DNA of 64,000 nucleotides from Hydrogenophilales bacterium (GTDB lineage Bacteria; Pseudomonadota; Gammaproteobacteria; Burkholderiales; Thiobacillaceae). This document shows positions 47,362 to 55,857 of the stretch, piece after piece (within the stretch, counting starts at the first letter, position 1; every line of letters starts with the position of its first letter). The translations under genes were made by a program, and so were the position numbers. The notes under the pieces are model-generated. The model was given only the letters and a program-made list of their open reading frames with translations, made no database searches and was not told the DNA's origin. The DNA is taken from assembly GCA_016703155.1 (NCBI GenBank), contig JADJCP010000001.1, positions 434,001 to 498,000 of the forward strand. Direction: 5' to 3'.

Positions 47362-47910
47362 TCAGGGGTGCCCCCGCGGCATCGATGCGTTATGGCGGCT
47401 TTGCCATTCGAGCAAGGCCGCATCCAGGCGCCCTTGAGCATTGATCCAGTTCCAGAACACGGGAAAATCCCGCTGGGCATGTTCCAGCCGAAACGACATC
47501 GTGTGGGTCTTATCCTTGAGGAAATGGGCGATGTTTGTCTCGGCGGTGGTCAGGTAGTCGAGGGCGATATCGAGGCTGGTCTGCCCCGGTTCGCCTTCGA
47601 GGAGGAGGCCCTCACGATAGGCCTTCATGATGCCGAAATCCTTCCGCTGGGCAAAGCTGGCGGCGGTGGCCGCACGCTCGCGGGTGAGATGGACGTAATA
47701 GGCGCGGTCACCATAGGCCTGATCAAGCCGGCCGAGCAGCCAGGTCAGGCGGTTGTCGGCCTCGATATGGTTGTCGGGGTAGGCGAGCCGGGCATCGCCG
47801 ATCAGGCGTAGCCGGGTTTCGTGCCCGGCGCTGTAGTTGCTGATGTGCCGGCAGGCCTGGATAAAGGTGGTGGAACCGCAGCGACCGGTGTTGAGGATGA
47901 AGACGTTCAC
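47362..47910 (-). CDS. sulfotransferase-like P-loop protein
   Basis: 182 residues from the GTG at 47910, which overlaps the upstream glycosyltransferase stop (GTGA). The N-terminus VFILNTGRCGSTTFIQACR is the phosphate-binding loop of PAPS-dependent sulfotransferases. A later region with YYVHLTRERAATAASFAQRK may correspond to the 3'-phosphate-binding Ser/Arg strand. The protein is shorter than most sulfotransferases (usually 250 or more), so it may be a minimal or truncated member. It is the last gene of the TPP-enzyme/glycosyltransferase cassette. Confidence 0.7.
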   Translation of the reverse strand: MNVFILNTGRCGSTTFIQACRHISNYSAGHETRLRLIGDARLAYPDNHIEADNRLTWLLGRLDQAYGDRAYYVHLTRERAATAASFAQRKDFGIMKAYREGLLLEGEPGQTSLDIALDYLTTAETNIAHFLKDKTHTMSFRLEHAQRDFPVFWNWINAQGRLDAALLEWQSRHNASMPRGHP

Positions 47911-49469
47911 CGGACATCCTCCCTGAGTGCATTCCGCCAGGCATCGCGGTCGTCCCGGTAACGCAGGATGGCCTCGCCGATCGCCGCCTTGCGTGCCGCG
48001 CCGTGCCGCGCCGACTCGATCAGGCGCCATCCCGGGGCATCAGCGGCGAAGTTGCCGCGCATGTTGTCGATGAAACGGCTGAAGTCCGCGCGCGCGCCGG
48101 CAAGGCAGTCATCTGAATTCCACCAGCGGCCCGGTTCGTTGAACAGCGTATCCAGCCGATCGATTTTTTCGACAATCTGAACCTGTTTGTTTTTGTAGCG
48201 CTGGCGCATGCCGGTTTCGATGCCGTCGACCATGCCGGCGACCGCGTCCGGGGTGGGTTGCCGGTCTGGGTAGCCCTGCTCGGTGAGCCGTTCCATGGTG
48301 AACAGCATGACGTCGCCGAAATACTGGCGCTCGAATTCGCCGGACAGGTCGACCCGGTCGCTGGCCCGTTCGATGCCGGGGCGAAACTCGGACTGGCCAA
48401 GGGCGGCAACGGTGCGTTTATGCAGCATGGGCAGGTTGGCGGCGACGAAGGCATCACCCATCTCGGCGCGGATGATGCGCCCCAGGGTCGGGCCGGCCAT
48501 GCGCAGCTTGAGCGCGGCGAAGGGGATGAACCAGTCGAGCCCTTCCGGCGTGAAGACATAGTTGCCGGTGTAGATGGTGCGCGCCGGTGTGAGGCCGGCC
48601 ACGGGATCATCGGCCTGGTAGAAGCTGCGCCGGGTCGGGTGCTCGCCATCGAAAAATCGCTTCAACCGCCCCGCGAAATCAGCGAAACAGGCCGCCTGAT
48701 CGTGCGCGCCGGCGAGCGGGCAACGGTAGCGGCAGGGATCCGCCGCGGCCTTGAAACCGAACAGCTCGGCCATGTCGTGGTAGGCGGCGTCCCCCGTGCC
48801 CTGCGCCGTTGCGCCATGAAACGTGCAGGCCGAGTCTGGAGCCAGACCGGCCATCTCGTTCAGGAAGGCGAGCACGTCGTCGAGAAAGGTGCCAGCCATG
48901 ACCGCGGGCGAGACGGGCGGATCGCCGACCACCTTGCCGGTGAGGATGCGCGTGGGGGTTTCGCTGAAGATGCGGTCAAGCCAGTGGAAATAGTCGATGG
49001 CGTAGGGCTGGTCTTCGCCTTCCGGCGTCTCGATGCTGACCCGGAATTCCTGGTCGCTGTCGAGGAACCAGAACAGGCGTTTCCGGCCGTCCGCCGGCAA
49101 ACGGTTCAGCCAGAGGTAGGCGATGTTGCGGGTGATCGACGCGCCCTTGTGGGCAGTGTTCGCGCCGTCGCCGATGACGCCGGCAAGCTGCCTCCGCAAT
49201 GCCTCGGGCAAGCCATCCACCAGGGCGCGCTGCGCGTCCTGGCTCAGGTAGCGACACGCCAGGCCGGGCCCCGTGCATGCCTCGGCAATGGCACGATGGC
49301 GGGCGAGGTTTTCTGCATCGAGGCTGTCGTCGACGACCAGCACTGAAACCGTGCCGGTGTAGGAATAGCGCCGCTTCAACTCGGCGAGGCTGGCCAGGCA
49401 ATCCGCGAGGTGACGCGGTCGGTCGGCAACCGGAACGACGATGACGATGTCGTGCCGCGCGCCCGCCAT
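47907..49469 (-). CDS. glycosyltransferase-like protein (GT-A fold)
   Basis: 520 residues; start ATG overlaps the stop of the TPP-enzyme gene by one base (TGATG), so it is translated by coupling. The N-terminus IVIVVPVADRPRHLADCLASL and VSVLVVDDS are like family-2 glycosyltransferases, and FWFLDSDQEF supplies a DxD metal site for a nucleotide-sugar donor. The long C-terminal half (from about residue 250) is unusual for GT2 and not recognised. The acceptor is unknown. A longer open frame upstream (to 49778) is a shadow of the TPP enzyme. Confidence 0.75.
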   Translation of the reverse strand: MAGARHDIVIVVPVADRPRHLADCLASLAELKRRYSYTGTVSVLVVDDSLDAENLARHRAIAEACTGPGLACRYLSQDAQRALVDGLPEALRRQLAGVIGDGANTAHKGASITRNIAYLWLNRLPADGRKRLFWFLDSDQEFRVSIETPEGEDQPYAIDYFHWLDRIFSETPTRILTGKVVGDPPVSPAVMAGTFLDDVLAFLNEMAGLAPDSACTFHGATAQGTGDAAYHDMAELFGFKAAADPCRYRCPLAGAHDQAACFADFAGRLKRFFDGEHPTRRSFYQADDPVAGLTPARTIYTGNYVFTPEGLDWFIPFAALKLRMAGPTLGRIIRAEMGDAFVAANLPMLHKRTVAALGQSEFRPGIERASDRVDLSGEFERQYFGDVMLFTMERLTEQGYPDRQPTPDAVAGMVDGIETGMRQRYKNKQVQIVEKIDRLDTLFNEPGRWWNSDDCLAGARADFSRFIDNMRGNFAADAPGWRLIESARHGAARKAAIGEAILRYRDDRDAWRNALREDVR

Positions 49470-51130
49470 CAGCGCCGCGAGGAATAGTTGGGGAACAGAT
49501 CCTTGTCGATGACGATCTCGATCAGGTTGACCGCGCCATCCAGGTCGTAGCGTTCGAACAGATCGTCGATGTCCGCCGCCGTTTCGACCTTCTTGTAGGC
49601 GACGCCGAAGGATTGCGCCAGCAGGCCGAAATCGGGATTGACGAAATCGCAGCCGATGTAGCGCTGCCGGTATTGCTGGTACTGGTTCTTGCGGATCAGG
49701 CCCATGGTGCCGTTGTTGAACAGCACGACGTTGAGCGGAATGGCGTAGTTCACCGCCGTCATCAGCTCGAAACCGCACATCTGGAAACCGCCGTCGCCGA
49801 GGATGGCGAAGGTCGTCCGGGCGTCGGTGAAACGCGCGCCGATGGCCGCCGGGATGGCGTGGCCGAGCGAGGACACGCCGGAGTTCGGGTAGTAGCGGTT
49901 GCCGCTGGAGACGTTGTAGAAGTTCTGCGCGAAGATGATGTTGTCGTCGAACACCGCCGTGTTGTCCGGGCAGCGCCGCTCAAGTTCGTGGAAAAAGCGT
50001 TCGATCAACGAAAATCCCGACTGAAAGATGGCGTAGTCGCTGGTCACGGCGGCCTTCGAGCGGTCGATCTCGCCGCGCAGTTGCTCGTAGGCGTCGGCAT
50101 CGTGGCTGTCCAGATGCGCGAGGATGCCGCCGAGCACTTCCTTGATGTCCCCGGCCATGGCCAGATCGGCCTTGAATACCTTTTCGAGTTGCTCGAAGTC
50201 GTGGTCCACCTGGGCGACACGCTTGCCGGCAAGCAGCTTGCCGTCCCAGACATAGCTGGTGCGTTCGTTGAAACTGGCGCCCAGGAACAGCACCAGATCG
50301 GCATGGTCGAGGATGTAGCGGTAGGCGTGACCGCTGGAGGTCACCCCCAGGCTGCCGAGCGATAGCGGCGACTGTTCGCTGATCGCGCCCTTGCCTTTCA
50401 GGCTGGTGGTGACCGGGATGTTCAGCGTTTCGGACAGCCGCGCCAGTTCGTCCTGGGCACCGGAGCGGATGCAGCCATAGCCGGCGACGATCACCGGGTG
50501 TTTGGCGGTCACCAGCATCTCCGCCAGTTCTCGCACTGGCTGCGAGGCATCGATGGTCGGACGCGGTCGGCGCTTGGTCTCGATACGTTCGAGGATACCG
50601 GCGTCGGCCTGCTCTTTCTGGATGTTGTAGGGGAAACTCAGCAGCACCGGGCCGGGCTGGTCGGAGAGCAGGATCTTCGCCGCCTGGTTGAGGACGTTTT
50701 CCAGGTAGTCGGTGCGCTCGACGATCTTGTTGTAGCGGGTGATGCCCTTGAACAGCGCCACCTGGTCGATGGCACCGCCTTCCCCCGAGCTTTCCTGCAA
50801 ACCGCCCTTGCCGAAGATATACGTCGAGGTCTCGCCGGTAATGATCAGCACAGGCAGCTTGTCGGCATAGGCGTTGGCGATGCCGGTGACCAGATTCGTG
50901 GCGCCCGGCCCGGCGGTGGTGATGCAGGCGCCGATCTTGCCTGACACACGGGCATAGCCGCCGGCCATGAAGGCCGCGCCCTGCTCGTGCTTGACCAGGA
51001 CAGACCGGATGTCCGAGTCGTACAGGGCATCGTAGACCGGCAGGATATGCGCGCCGGGAATGCCGAACACGGTATCGATGCCCAGCCGCGCCATGAAGCG
51101 GACGATGAGTTCGCTGACGGGGATCAGCAT
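49469..51130 (-). CDS. thiamine-pyrophosphate enzyme of the acetolactate synthase type
   Basis: 553 residues. It has the three TPP-enzyme domains: N-terminal pyrimidine-binding part with catalytic Glu (VLVKHEQGAAFMAGGYARVSG) and TTAGPGATNLVTGIANAYAD, a central Rossmann-like domain (about 190-330), and a PP-binding part with LGDGGFQM ... LFNNGTMG. It resembles IlvB-like decarboxylases, but context (a coupled glycosyltransferase and sulfotransferase, no ilvN-type small subunit) suggests a dedicated biosynthetic role, not branched-chain amino acids. The ATG directly abuts a 23-bp inverted repeat and there is no Shine-Dalgarno sequence. Confidence 0.85.
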   Translation of the reverse strand: MLIPVSELIVRFMARLGIDTVFGIPGAHILPVYDALYDSDIRSVLVKHEQGAAFMAGGYARVSGKIGACITTAGPGATNLVTGIANAYADKLPVLIITGETSTYIFGKGGLQESSGEGGAIDQVALFKGITRYNKIVERTDYLENVLNQAAKILLSDQPGPVLLSFPYNIQKEQADAGILERIETKRRPRPTIDASQPVRELAEMLVTAKHPVIVAGYGCIRSGAQDELARLSETLNIPVTTSLKGKGAISEQSPLSLGSLGVTSSGHAYRYILDHADLVLFLGASFNERTSYVWDGKLLAGKRVAQVDHDFEQLEKVFKADLAMAGDIKEVLGGILAHLDSHDADAYEQLRGEIDRSKAAVTSDYAIFQSGFSLIERFFHELERRCPDNTAVFDDNIIFAQNFYNVSSGNRYYPNSGVSSLGHAIPAAIGARFTDARTTFAILGDGGFQMCGFELMTAVNYAIPLNVVLFNNGTMGLIRKNQYQQYRQRYIGCDFVNPDFGLLAQSFGVAYKKVETAADIDDLFERYDLDGAVNLIEIVIDKDLFPNYSSRR

Positions 51131-51191
51131 GTAGGAGCCCGCTTGCGGGCGATATCCGCGTTGCCATGATCGCCCGCAAGCGGGCTCCTAC
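51131..51191. repeat. REP-like perfect inverted repeat
   Basis: Two 23-bp arms at 51131-51153 (beginning gtaggagcccgcttgcggg) and 51169-51191 are perfect reverse complements around a 15-nt loop. This 'taggagcccgcttgcgggc' class of palindrome is common in proteobacterial genomes. Here it fills the whole gap between the cysS stop side and the ATG of the TPP enzyme, so the transcript carries a strong stem right at the start codon. Confidence 0.93.
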
Positions 51192-51206
51192 GGATTGGTC
51201 TCACCG

Positions 51207-52637
51207 TCAGTCGCGCCGCCAGACCGTGCCCTGCGGCGTGTCCTCGAGGACGATGCCGGCGGCCTTGAGTTCGTCGCGGATGGCGTCGGAACGTTTGAAG
51301 TCCTTGGCCTTGCGGGCGGCGAGGCGTTCTTCAATCATTTTATTTATCCGCGCTTCTGTAGGGACCACAGTCGCTTCAAACCATGAGCGAATTCCCATAG
51401 TGGAAACGGCACTTGCTTTACCTTGCAGGAAAGATATCGGCTCGTGCTGCAACAGGCCCAGCACGCCGCCCAGAGCCTTGAGCAGGCCAGATACCAGCGC
51501 GTCCTGCGTCCGGTTCGCCTGGTTGGCCAGCTCAAACAGCACGGCCATCGCCTCGGGCGTGCCGAAATCGTCGTCCATGGCGGCCTTGAAGGCGGTGGCG
51601 GCGGGCTGGCCCCAGTCGATGGGGACCTCGGCGGGCGGCACGTTCTTCAGCGCCGTATACAGGCGCGTCAGGGCACCCTTGGCGTCGTCGAGGTGCTGGT
51701 CGGAGTAGTTCAGCGGGCTGCGGTAGTGGGCGCGCAGGATGAAGAATCGGATTATCTCGGCGCCCTTAATCTTGTCATCAGAGAATTTCTTTTCCAACAC
51801 CTCGCGGATGGTGAAGAAGTTACCCAGCGACTTCGACATCTTCTCGTCGTCGACGCGCACGAAGCCGTTGTGCAGCCAGTAATTGACGAAAGTGTGGCCG
51901 TGCGCGCCCTCGCTCTGGGCGATCTCGTTCTCGTGGTGAGGGAATTGCAGATCCTGGCCGCCGCCGTGGATGTCGAAGTGCGCGCCGAGCAACTCGTCGC
52001 CCATCGCCGAACATTCGATGTGCCAGCCGGGCCGGCCCGGCCCCCAGGGCGATTCCCAGGCGGGCTCGCCGGGCTTGGCGGATTTCCACAGGACGAAATC
52101 GAGCGGATCGTTCTTGCCCTCGACGACATCGACGCGCTCGCCGGCGCGCAGGTCGTCGAGCGACTTTCCGGAAAGCTTGCCGTAGCCCGGAAAATCGCGC
52201 ACCGCATAGCAGACATCGCCGCTGGCGGCGACGTAGGCCAGACCCTTGTCGACCAGGGTCTGGATCATGTGCAGCATCTGCGGCACGAACTGGGTGGCGC
52301 GCGGCTCATGGTCCGGCTTCCGCACGCCCAGGGCGGCGGCATCCTCGTCCATCGCGGCGATGAAGCGCCCGGTCAGGGCGTCGATGGGCTCGCCGGCCTC
52401 GGCGGCGCGCTTGATGATCTTGTCGTCGATGTCGGTGATGTTGCGCACATAGGTGACTTGCAGCCCCGAGGCGCGCAGCCAGCGGGTGATCATGTCGAAC
52501 ACCACCAGGACGCGCGCGTGGCCGAGATGGCAATAGTCGTACACCGTCATGCCGCAGACGTACATGCGCACCTGGCCGCGGACGATGGGGACGAATTCCT
52601 GCTTTTCGCGGGCCAGGGAGTTATAGAGTTTCAACAT
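51207..52637 (-). CDS. cysS: cysteine--tRNA ligase
   Basis: 476 residues from the ATG at 52637 (MLKLYNSLAREKQEF); a longer frame to 52802 has no typical sequence. It charges tRNA-Cys. Present are the zinc Cys (YVCGMT), the HIGH-type YCHLGHAR, the zinc/cysteine site WHIECSAM with FPHHENEIAQSEG, and KMSKSLGNF. Between the catalytic core and the C-terminal helical domain there is an odd stretch of about 25 residues (ASAVSTMGIRSWFEATVVP) encoded by AT-richer DNA (about 51345-51425), where relatives have a shorter linker. The frame is kept. Confidence 0.96.
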   Translation of the reverse strand: MLKLYNSLAREKQEFVPIVRGQVRMYVCGMTVYDYCHLGHARVLVVFDMITRWLRASGLQVTYVRNITDIDDKIIKRAAEAGEPIDALTGRFIAAMDEDAAALGVRKPDHEPRATQFVPQMLHMIQTLVDKGLAYVAASGDVCYAVRDFPGYGKLSGKSLDDLRAGERVDVVEGKNDPLDFVLWKSAKPGEPAWESPWGPGRPGWHIECSAMGDELLGAHFDIHGGGQDLQFPHHENEIAQSEGAHGHTFVNYWLHNGFVRVDDEKMSKSLGNFFTIREVLEKKFSDDKIKGAEIIRFFILRAHYRSPLNYSDQHLDDAKGALTRLYTALKNVPPAEVPIDWGQPAATAFKAAMDDDFGTPEAMAVLFELANQANRTQDALVSGLLKALGGVLGLLQHEPISFLQGKASAVSTMGIRSWFEATVVPTEARINKMIEERLAARKAKDFKRSDAIRDELKAAGIVLEDTPQGTVWRRD

Positions 52638-52740
52638 GATGGAGACTGCGCGCTTGGTAGAGTCGTTGGATTTTACCGGAAGCCGCCATCGATACCGAGA
52701 CTTGTCAGCATGCCGGCGAGACGAGACGCCCATTGTTTGT

Positions 52741-52754
52741 ATCTCATATGAGAT
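52741..52754. promoter_or_regulatory. palindromic operator candidate of the DinJ/YafQ-like module
   Basis: atctcatatgagat is a perfect 14-bp palindrome about 40 bp before the antitoxin ATG. RelB/DinJ-family antitoxins bind such palindromes to repress their own operon. Confidence 0.6.
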
Positions 52755-52792
52755 GCATAATGGACTCCGCCTATTTGAACACCCACACTGCC

Positions 52793-53074
52793 ATGACGAC
52801 ACAAACCTCCATGCTGCATGTCCGCGTCGATGACGAGACCAAGGACCTTGCCACGGAAGCGCTCGCCTCGATGGGCCTCACGGTCTCCGACGCGGTGCGT
52901 CTATTCCTGCGCCGTATCGTCGCCGAACAGGCCTTCCCGCTGGAACTGAAGGTGCCGAACGCGGCCACCCGCGCCGCCATCGACGAGTCGCGCGCCCTCA
53001 TGGCCGCTCGACGGGCCCGATTCACCAGCCCCCACGCCCTGTTCGATGACCTCGAAAAAAAGCGCGGCGAGTAA
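52793..53074 (+). CDS. RelB/DinJ-family antitoxin
   Basis: 93 residues from the ATG at 52793; an in-frame Met six codons on is an alternative. The ribbon-helix-helix N-terminus MLHVRVDDETKDLATEALASMGLTVSDAVRLFLRRI is characteristic of RelB/DinJ antitoxins. The C-terminal part (ARFTSPHALFDDLEKKRGE) would wrap the toxin. It overlaps the toxin gene by 29 nt. Confidence 0.9.
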   Translation: MTTQTSMLHVRVDDETKDLATEALASMGLTVSDAVRLFLRRIVAEQAFPLELKVPNAATRAAIDESRALMAARRARFTSPHALFDDLEKKRGE

Positions 53075-53366
53075 ACGCACCGCCCTGCCGCGCGCGTCCG
53101 ACTACACCAAGGCGTTTCTGAAGGACTGGGAACGGTTATCCCGATCGTGGCTATATGACATGCACCGCCTTAAAGACGCAATGTTCCAACTGATCGGCAA
53201 CGAAGCTCCACTGACAGCGGAATGGCTCGACCACCCCCTGAAAGGCGACTGGAGAGACCACAGGGAATGCCATATCGGTGGTGATTTCCTGCTGATCTAT
53301 CAGGTTGAAGGTAACGCCATCGTTTTCGTGCGTGCCGGCACGCATGCGGAGTTATTCAGCGAATAG
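53046..53366 (+). CDS. YafQ-family mRNA interferase toxin
   Basis: 106 residues. RelE-superfamily fold with YafQ-type residues: LDHPLKGDWRDHRECHIGGDFLLIY and FVRAGTHAELF, which hold the His/Asp/Arg pattern expected for ribosome-dependent mRNA cleavage. The first dozen residues (MTSKKSAASKRTALPR) are basic and unlike the family, so translation may begin a little downstream. Partner of the preceding antitoxin. Confidence 0.88.
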   Translation: MTSKKSAASKRTALPRASDYTKAFLKDWERLSRSWLYDMHRLKDAMFQLIGNEAPLTAEWLDHPLKGDWRDHRECHIGGDFLLIYQVEGNAIVFVRAGTHAELFSE

Positions 53367-53640
53367 CGGTCACAAGTAAAAAAATGGTCGCGCCCGTCCC
53401 CGGCCCGTTGATCGTCACCGATTCGGTGATCCGCAGGGTCGACGCTAGGGTGACGGTGTCCGCCCCCGCCAAGCCGTTGGCGTCCTCGATGGCTTGGCGC
53501 GGGGTGTTCGGCCCGCTATCCGCCAGGGAAGTCACGTTGAATGTCGCGGCTGGGCCGTGTGGGCGAATGGCAGGATCGCCAGAAACAGTGTCGCCAGTCG
53601 AACGGCGCGCCACGCGCCACCCCCACCGACTAATTCGGCC
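53356..53640 (-). pseudogene. N-terminal relic of a secreted beta-helix protein
   Basis: One frame gives a signal-peptide-like RRAVRLATLFLAILPFAH followed by TAQ; the next frame, after a base lost near 53558, gives ATFNVTSLADSGPNTPRQAI, then GADTVTLASTLRITESVTI. This is the usual N-terminus of right-handed parallel beta-helix (pectin-lyase-like) surface proteins. It ends after about 90 residues against the toxin gene, so the body is gone. Confidence 0.6.
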
Positions 53641-54592
53641 TGGGCGCCAGATTCCGGAAGAACCCCAGGATGCGCTTCGCCACGGCACTATGCGCGGTCG
53701 TGCTGGGCATGACCTCGACCTGGTGACGGCTGGTGAGCCTGGGCGAGGACTTCAGCGCGCGGTGCCGCTCCAGGCCTGATTCGATGGCGCGCAAAGTAGT
53801 ATTGGGGCGGACGGGCTTGAGCATGTAGCGATGGATTTGCGCCTGATTGATCAGATGGATGAGCATCGCCGAGTCCTGATAGCCGGTGAGCGCCAGGGCG
53901 ACGATATGCGGCTGGTGGCGTTTCAGCGACTTGATCAGTTCCGTGATGTCCTCCCCGCCCAGGCGGACCTCGGATACCACCACGGCAATCTCGCGTTCCT
54001 CCAGAACCCGCAGCACGGTCTCGACGTCGGCGGCCCAGTCGACGCGATGCCGGCCGGGTTGGTGCGCCTCGACGACCGACCGGACCAGGTCGACCGTCCC
54101 GGGATCGTCGTCGATCACCAGAATGCCCTCCTCGCCGGACGCGCCGCCCGCGCGCGCCACGGGAACCTCCGGCAGTTCCAGTTGCTGGGCGATGTCCACC
54201 GCCTTGGCGACGGTGGCGCGGAATTCGTCCGCGTTCCAGGGCTTGCTGACGAACCGGAAGATTTCGCCTTCGTTGATCGATCCCGCCACCGACTCGAAAT
54301 CGGAATAGCCGGTGAGCAGCAGGCGCATGGTGTTCGGCGACACCTGACGTGCCTGGCGCAGCAGCTCGACGCCGGGCATGATGGGCATGCGCTGGTCGCT
54401 CACCAGGGCGTGGACCCGCTCGCCGCGCAGCAGGTCGATCGCCTCGTGACCGCTGGTCGTCGACAGGACCTTGTAGTCGCGCGCGAACATCATGCGCAGC
54501 GAGCGCAGGATGCGCTCCTCGTCGTCGACGAACAGGACCGTCGGGCGCCCGGCGGGCGGGCGATCGGGGGCGTGGGCCGGTAGCGCCATCAA
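53630..54592 (-). CDS. response regulator with two receiver domains
   Basis: 320 residues. First receiver (about 18-135): VLFVDDEERILRSL, phosphoacceptor in LVSDQRMPIMPG, switch Thr in LLLTGYSD and Lys in VSKPW; the class resembles RpfG-like regulators. Second receiver (about 157-280): GILVIDDDPGTVDL and LALTGYQD are normal, but the phosphoacceptor position reads VVSEVRLGGED, so Asp is replaced by Glu. There is no DNA-binding or enzymatic output domain. Coupled (ATGA) to the upstream histidine kinase gene, which should be its partner. Confidence 0.87.
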   Translation of the reverse strand: MMALPAHAPDRPPAGRPTVLFVDDEERILRSLRMMFARDYKVLSTTSGHEAIDLLRGERVHALVSDQRMPIMPGVELLRQARQVSPNTMRLLLTGYSDFESVAGSINEGEIFRFVSKPWNADEFRATVAKAVDIAQQLELPEVPVARAGGASGEEGILVIDDDPGTVDLVRSVVEAHQPGRHRVDWAADVETVLRVLEEREIAVVVSEVRLGGEDITELIKSLKRHQPHIVALALTGYQDSAMLIHLINQAQIHRYMLKPVRPNTTLRAIESGLERHRALKSSPRLTSRHQVEVMPSTTAHSAVAKRILGFFRNLAPRPN

Positions 54593-55857
54593 TTCAAGCC
54601 ACGCCCGTGCGGCAGGCTGACGCAGAACTTGCTGCCCTCGCCCACGCGCGAGGCGACGCGGATCTTGCCGCCATGCCGCTCGACGATCTGGTAGGCGATC
54701 GTCAGGCCGAGTCCGGTGCCCTGCCCCACGGGCTTGGTCGTGTAGAACGGGTCGAAGATCTTCGCCAGCTGTTCCTGGTCGATACCTCGCCCGGTATCCT
54801 GCACGGTGACGTGCACATAGCGCGCATCGGCCTCGGTCTTCACCAGGATATGGCCGCGCTCGTTGATGGCCTGCGCGGCGTTGGTGAGCAGGTTGAGAAA
54901 CACCTGATTGATCTGCGACGGCGCGCAGGAGACCGGCGGAATCTCGGCATAGCGCTTGTGCACCTCCGCCTTGTGCTTCAGGACGTTGCGGGCGATGAGC
55001 AGCGCGCCGTCGAGCGATTTGTTGAGATCCACACTGTCGACCGGCGCGTGATCCAGCCGGCTGAAATCGCGCAGGTTCACGACGATCTCCGAAATCTGGT
55101 CGACACCGTACACGGTGTCCTCGAACAGGCCGGCCACGTCCTCCGGCGAGAAACCCTCCTCGGCGCGCAGCGAGGCGATGCTCGCCAGCCGAGCCTCGAT
55201 ATCGGCCTCGTCCGGACTGCCCGCGGTCAGGGCGTCGATGAGCCCCTCATAGGCCGACAATTGCCCGCGAAGATGCTCGAAGAATTCCCGCGCCAGGCCG
55301 ATGTTGTTCTTCACATAACCCAGCGGGGTGTTGATCTCGTGCGCCACGCCCGCCACCATCTGCCCGAGCGAAGCCATCTTCTCCGACTGCACCAGCTGCG
55401 CCTGCGAGGATTTCAGGCGCGAGTAGGCGCGCGCCACCTCCTCGTTGCGGTGACGCAGGCGTCCCTGCATGACGCGCAAGAGGTCCACCACATGACCGAC
55501 GCCGAGATACTCGCCGCCGCGCGCGATGATGAAATCCTCCGTGATGGGCAAACGCACGTTGGCCGTGATGTAGTGACTGGCCTCCTCCATGTCGCTGTCC
55601 AGATCGACGACGAGCGGCTGCCGGTTCATCACCGCCGTCACCGGCTTGCGTCCGAGCAGTTCGCGGCCATAGCGGCTCATGTAGATGCCCTGCATCCGGT
55701 CGCGGCTGACCACGCCCCTGGCCTGGCCGTTGTCCACCACCGGCAGACAAAGAAAGCGGCGGTACTCCTGCCGCAGGAACAGGTCGCCGAGTTCGTTGAT
55801 GGTTTGCTCGGGAGACAACGGCGGAACCCGAACCAGAAGTGACTGCAATTCGCTCAC
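54589..55857 (-). CDS. soluble sensor histidine kinase with CBS-pair input
   Basis: 422 residues, no transmembrane helix. CBS-type pair (about 10-125: LCLPVVDNGQARGVVSRDR ... TEDFIIARGGEYLGVGHV), short coiled linker, then HisKA with VAGVAHEINTPLGYVKNN (phospho-His near 172) and a HATPase domain with NLLTNAAQAINE, QDTGRGIDQ and GTGLGLTIAYQ. CBS pairs bind adenine nucleotides, so the kinase may read energy state. Operon with the two-receiver regulator. Confidence 0.9.
   Translation of the reverse strand: MSELQSLLVRVPPLSPEQTINELGDLFLRQEYRRFLCLPVVDNGQARGVVSRDRMQGIYMSRYGRELLGRKPVTAVMNRQPLVVDLDSDMEEASHYITANVRLPITEDFIIARGGEYLGVGHVVDLLRVMQGRLRHRNEEVARAYSRLKSSQAQLVQSEKMASLGQMVAGVAHEINTPLGYVKNNIGLAREFFEHLRGQLSAYEGLIDALTAGSPDEADIEARLASIASLRAEEGFSPEDVAGLFEDTVYGVDQISEIVVNLRDFSRLDHAPVDSVDLNKSLDGALLIARNVLKHKAEVHKRYAEIPPVSCAPSQINQVFLNLLTNAAQAINERGHILVKTEADARYVHVTVQDTGRGIDQEQLAKIFDPFYTTKPVGQGTGLGLTIAYQIVERHGGKIRVASRVGEGSKFCVSLPHGRGLN

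Noticed and set aside
49469..51130. TPP enzyme named ilvB
   Set aside because: No regulatory subunit or other branched-chain genes nearby, and the coupled genes suggest a different pathway.
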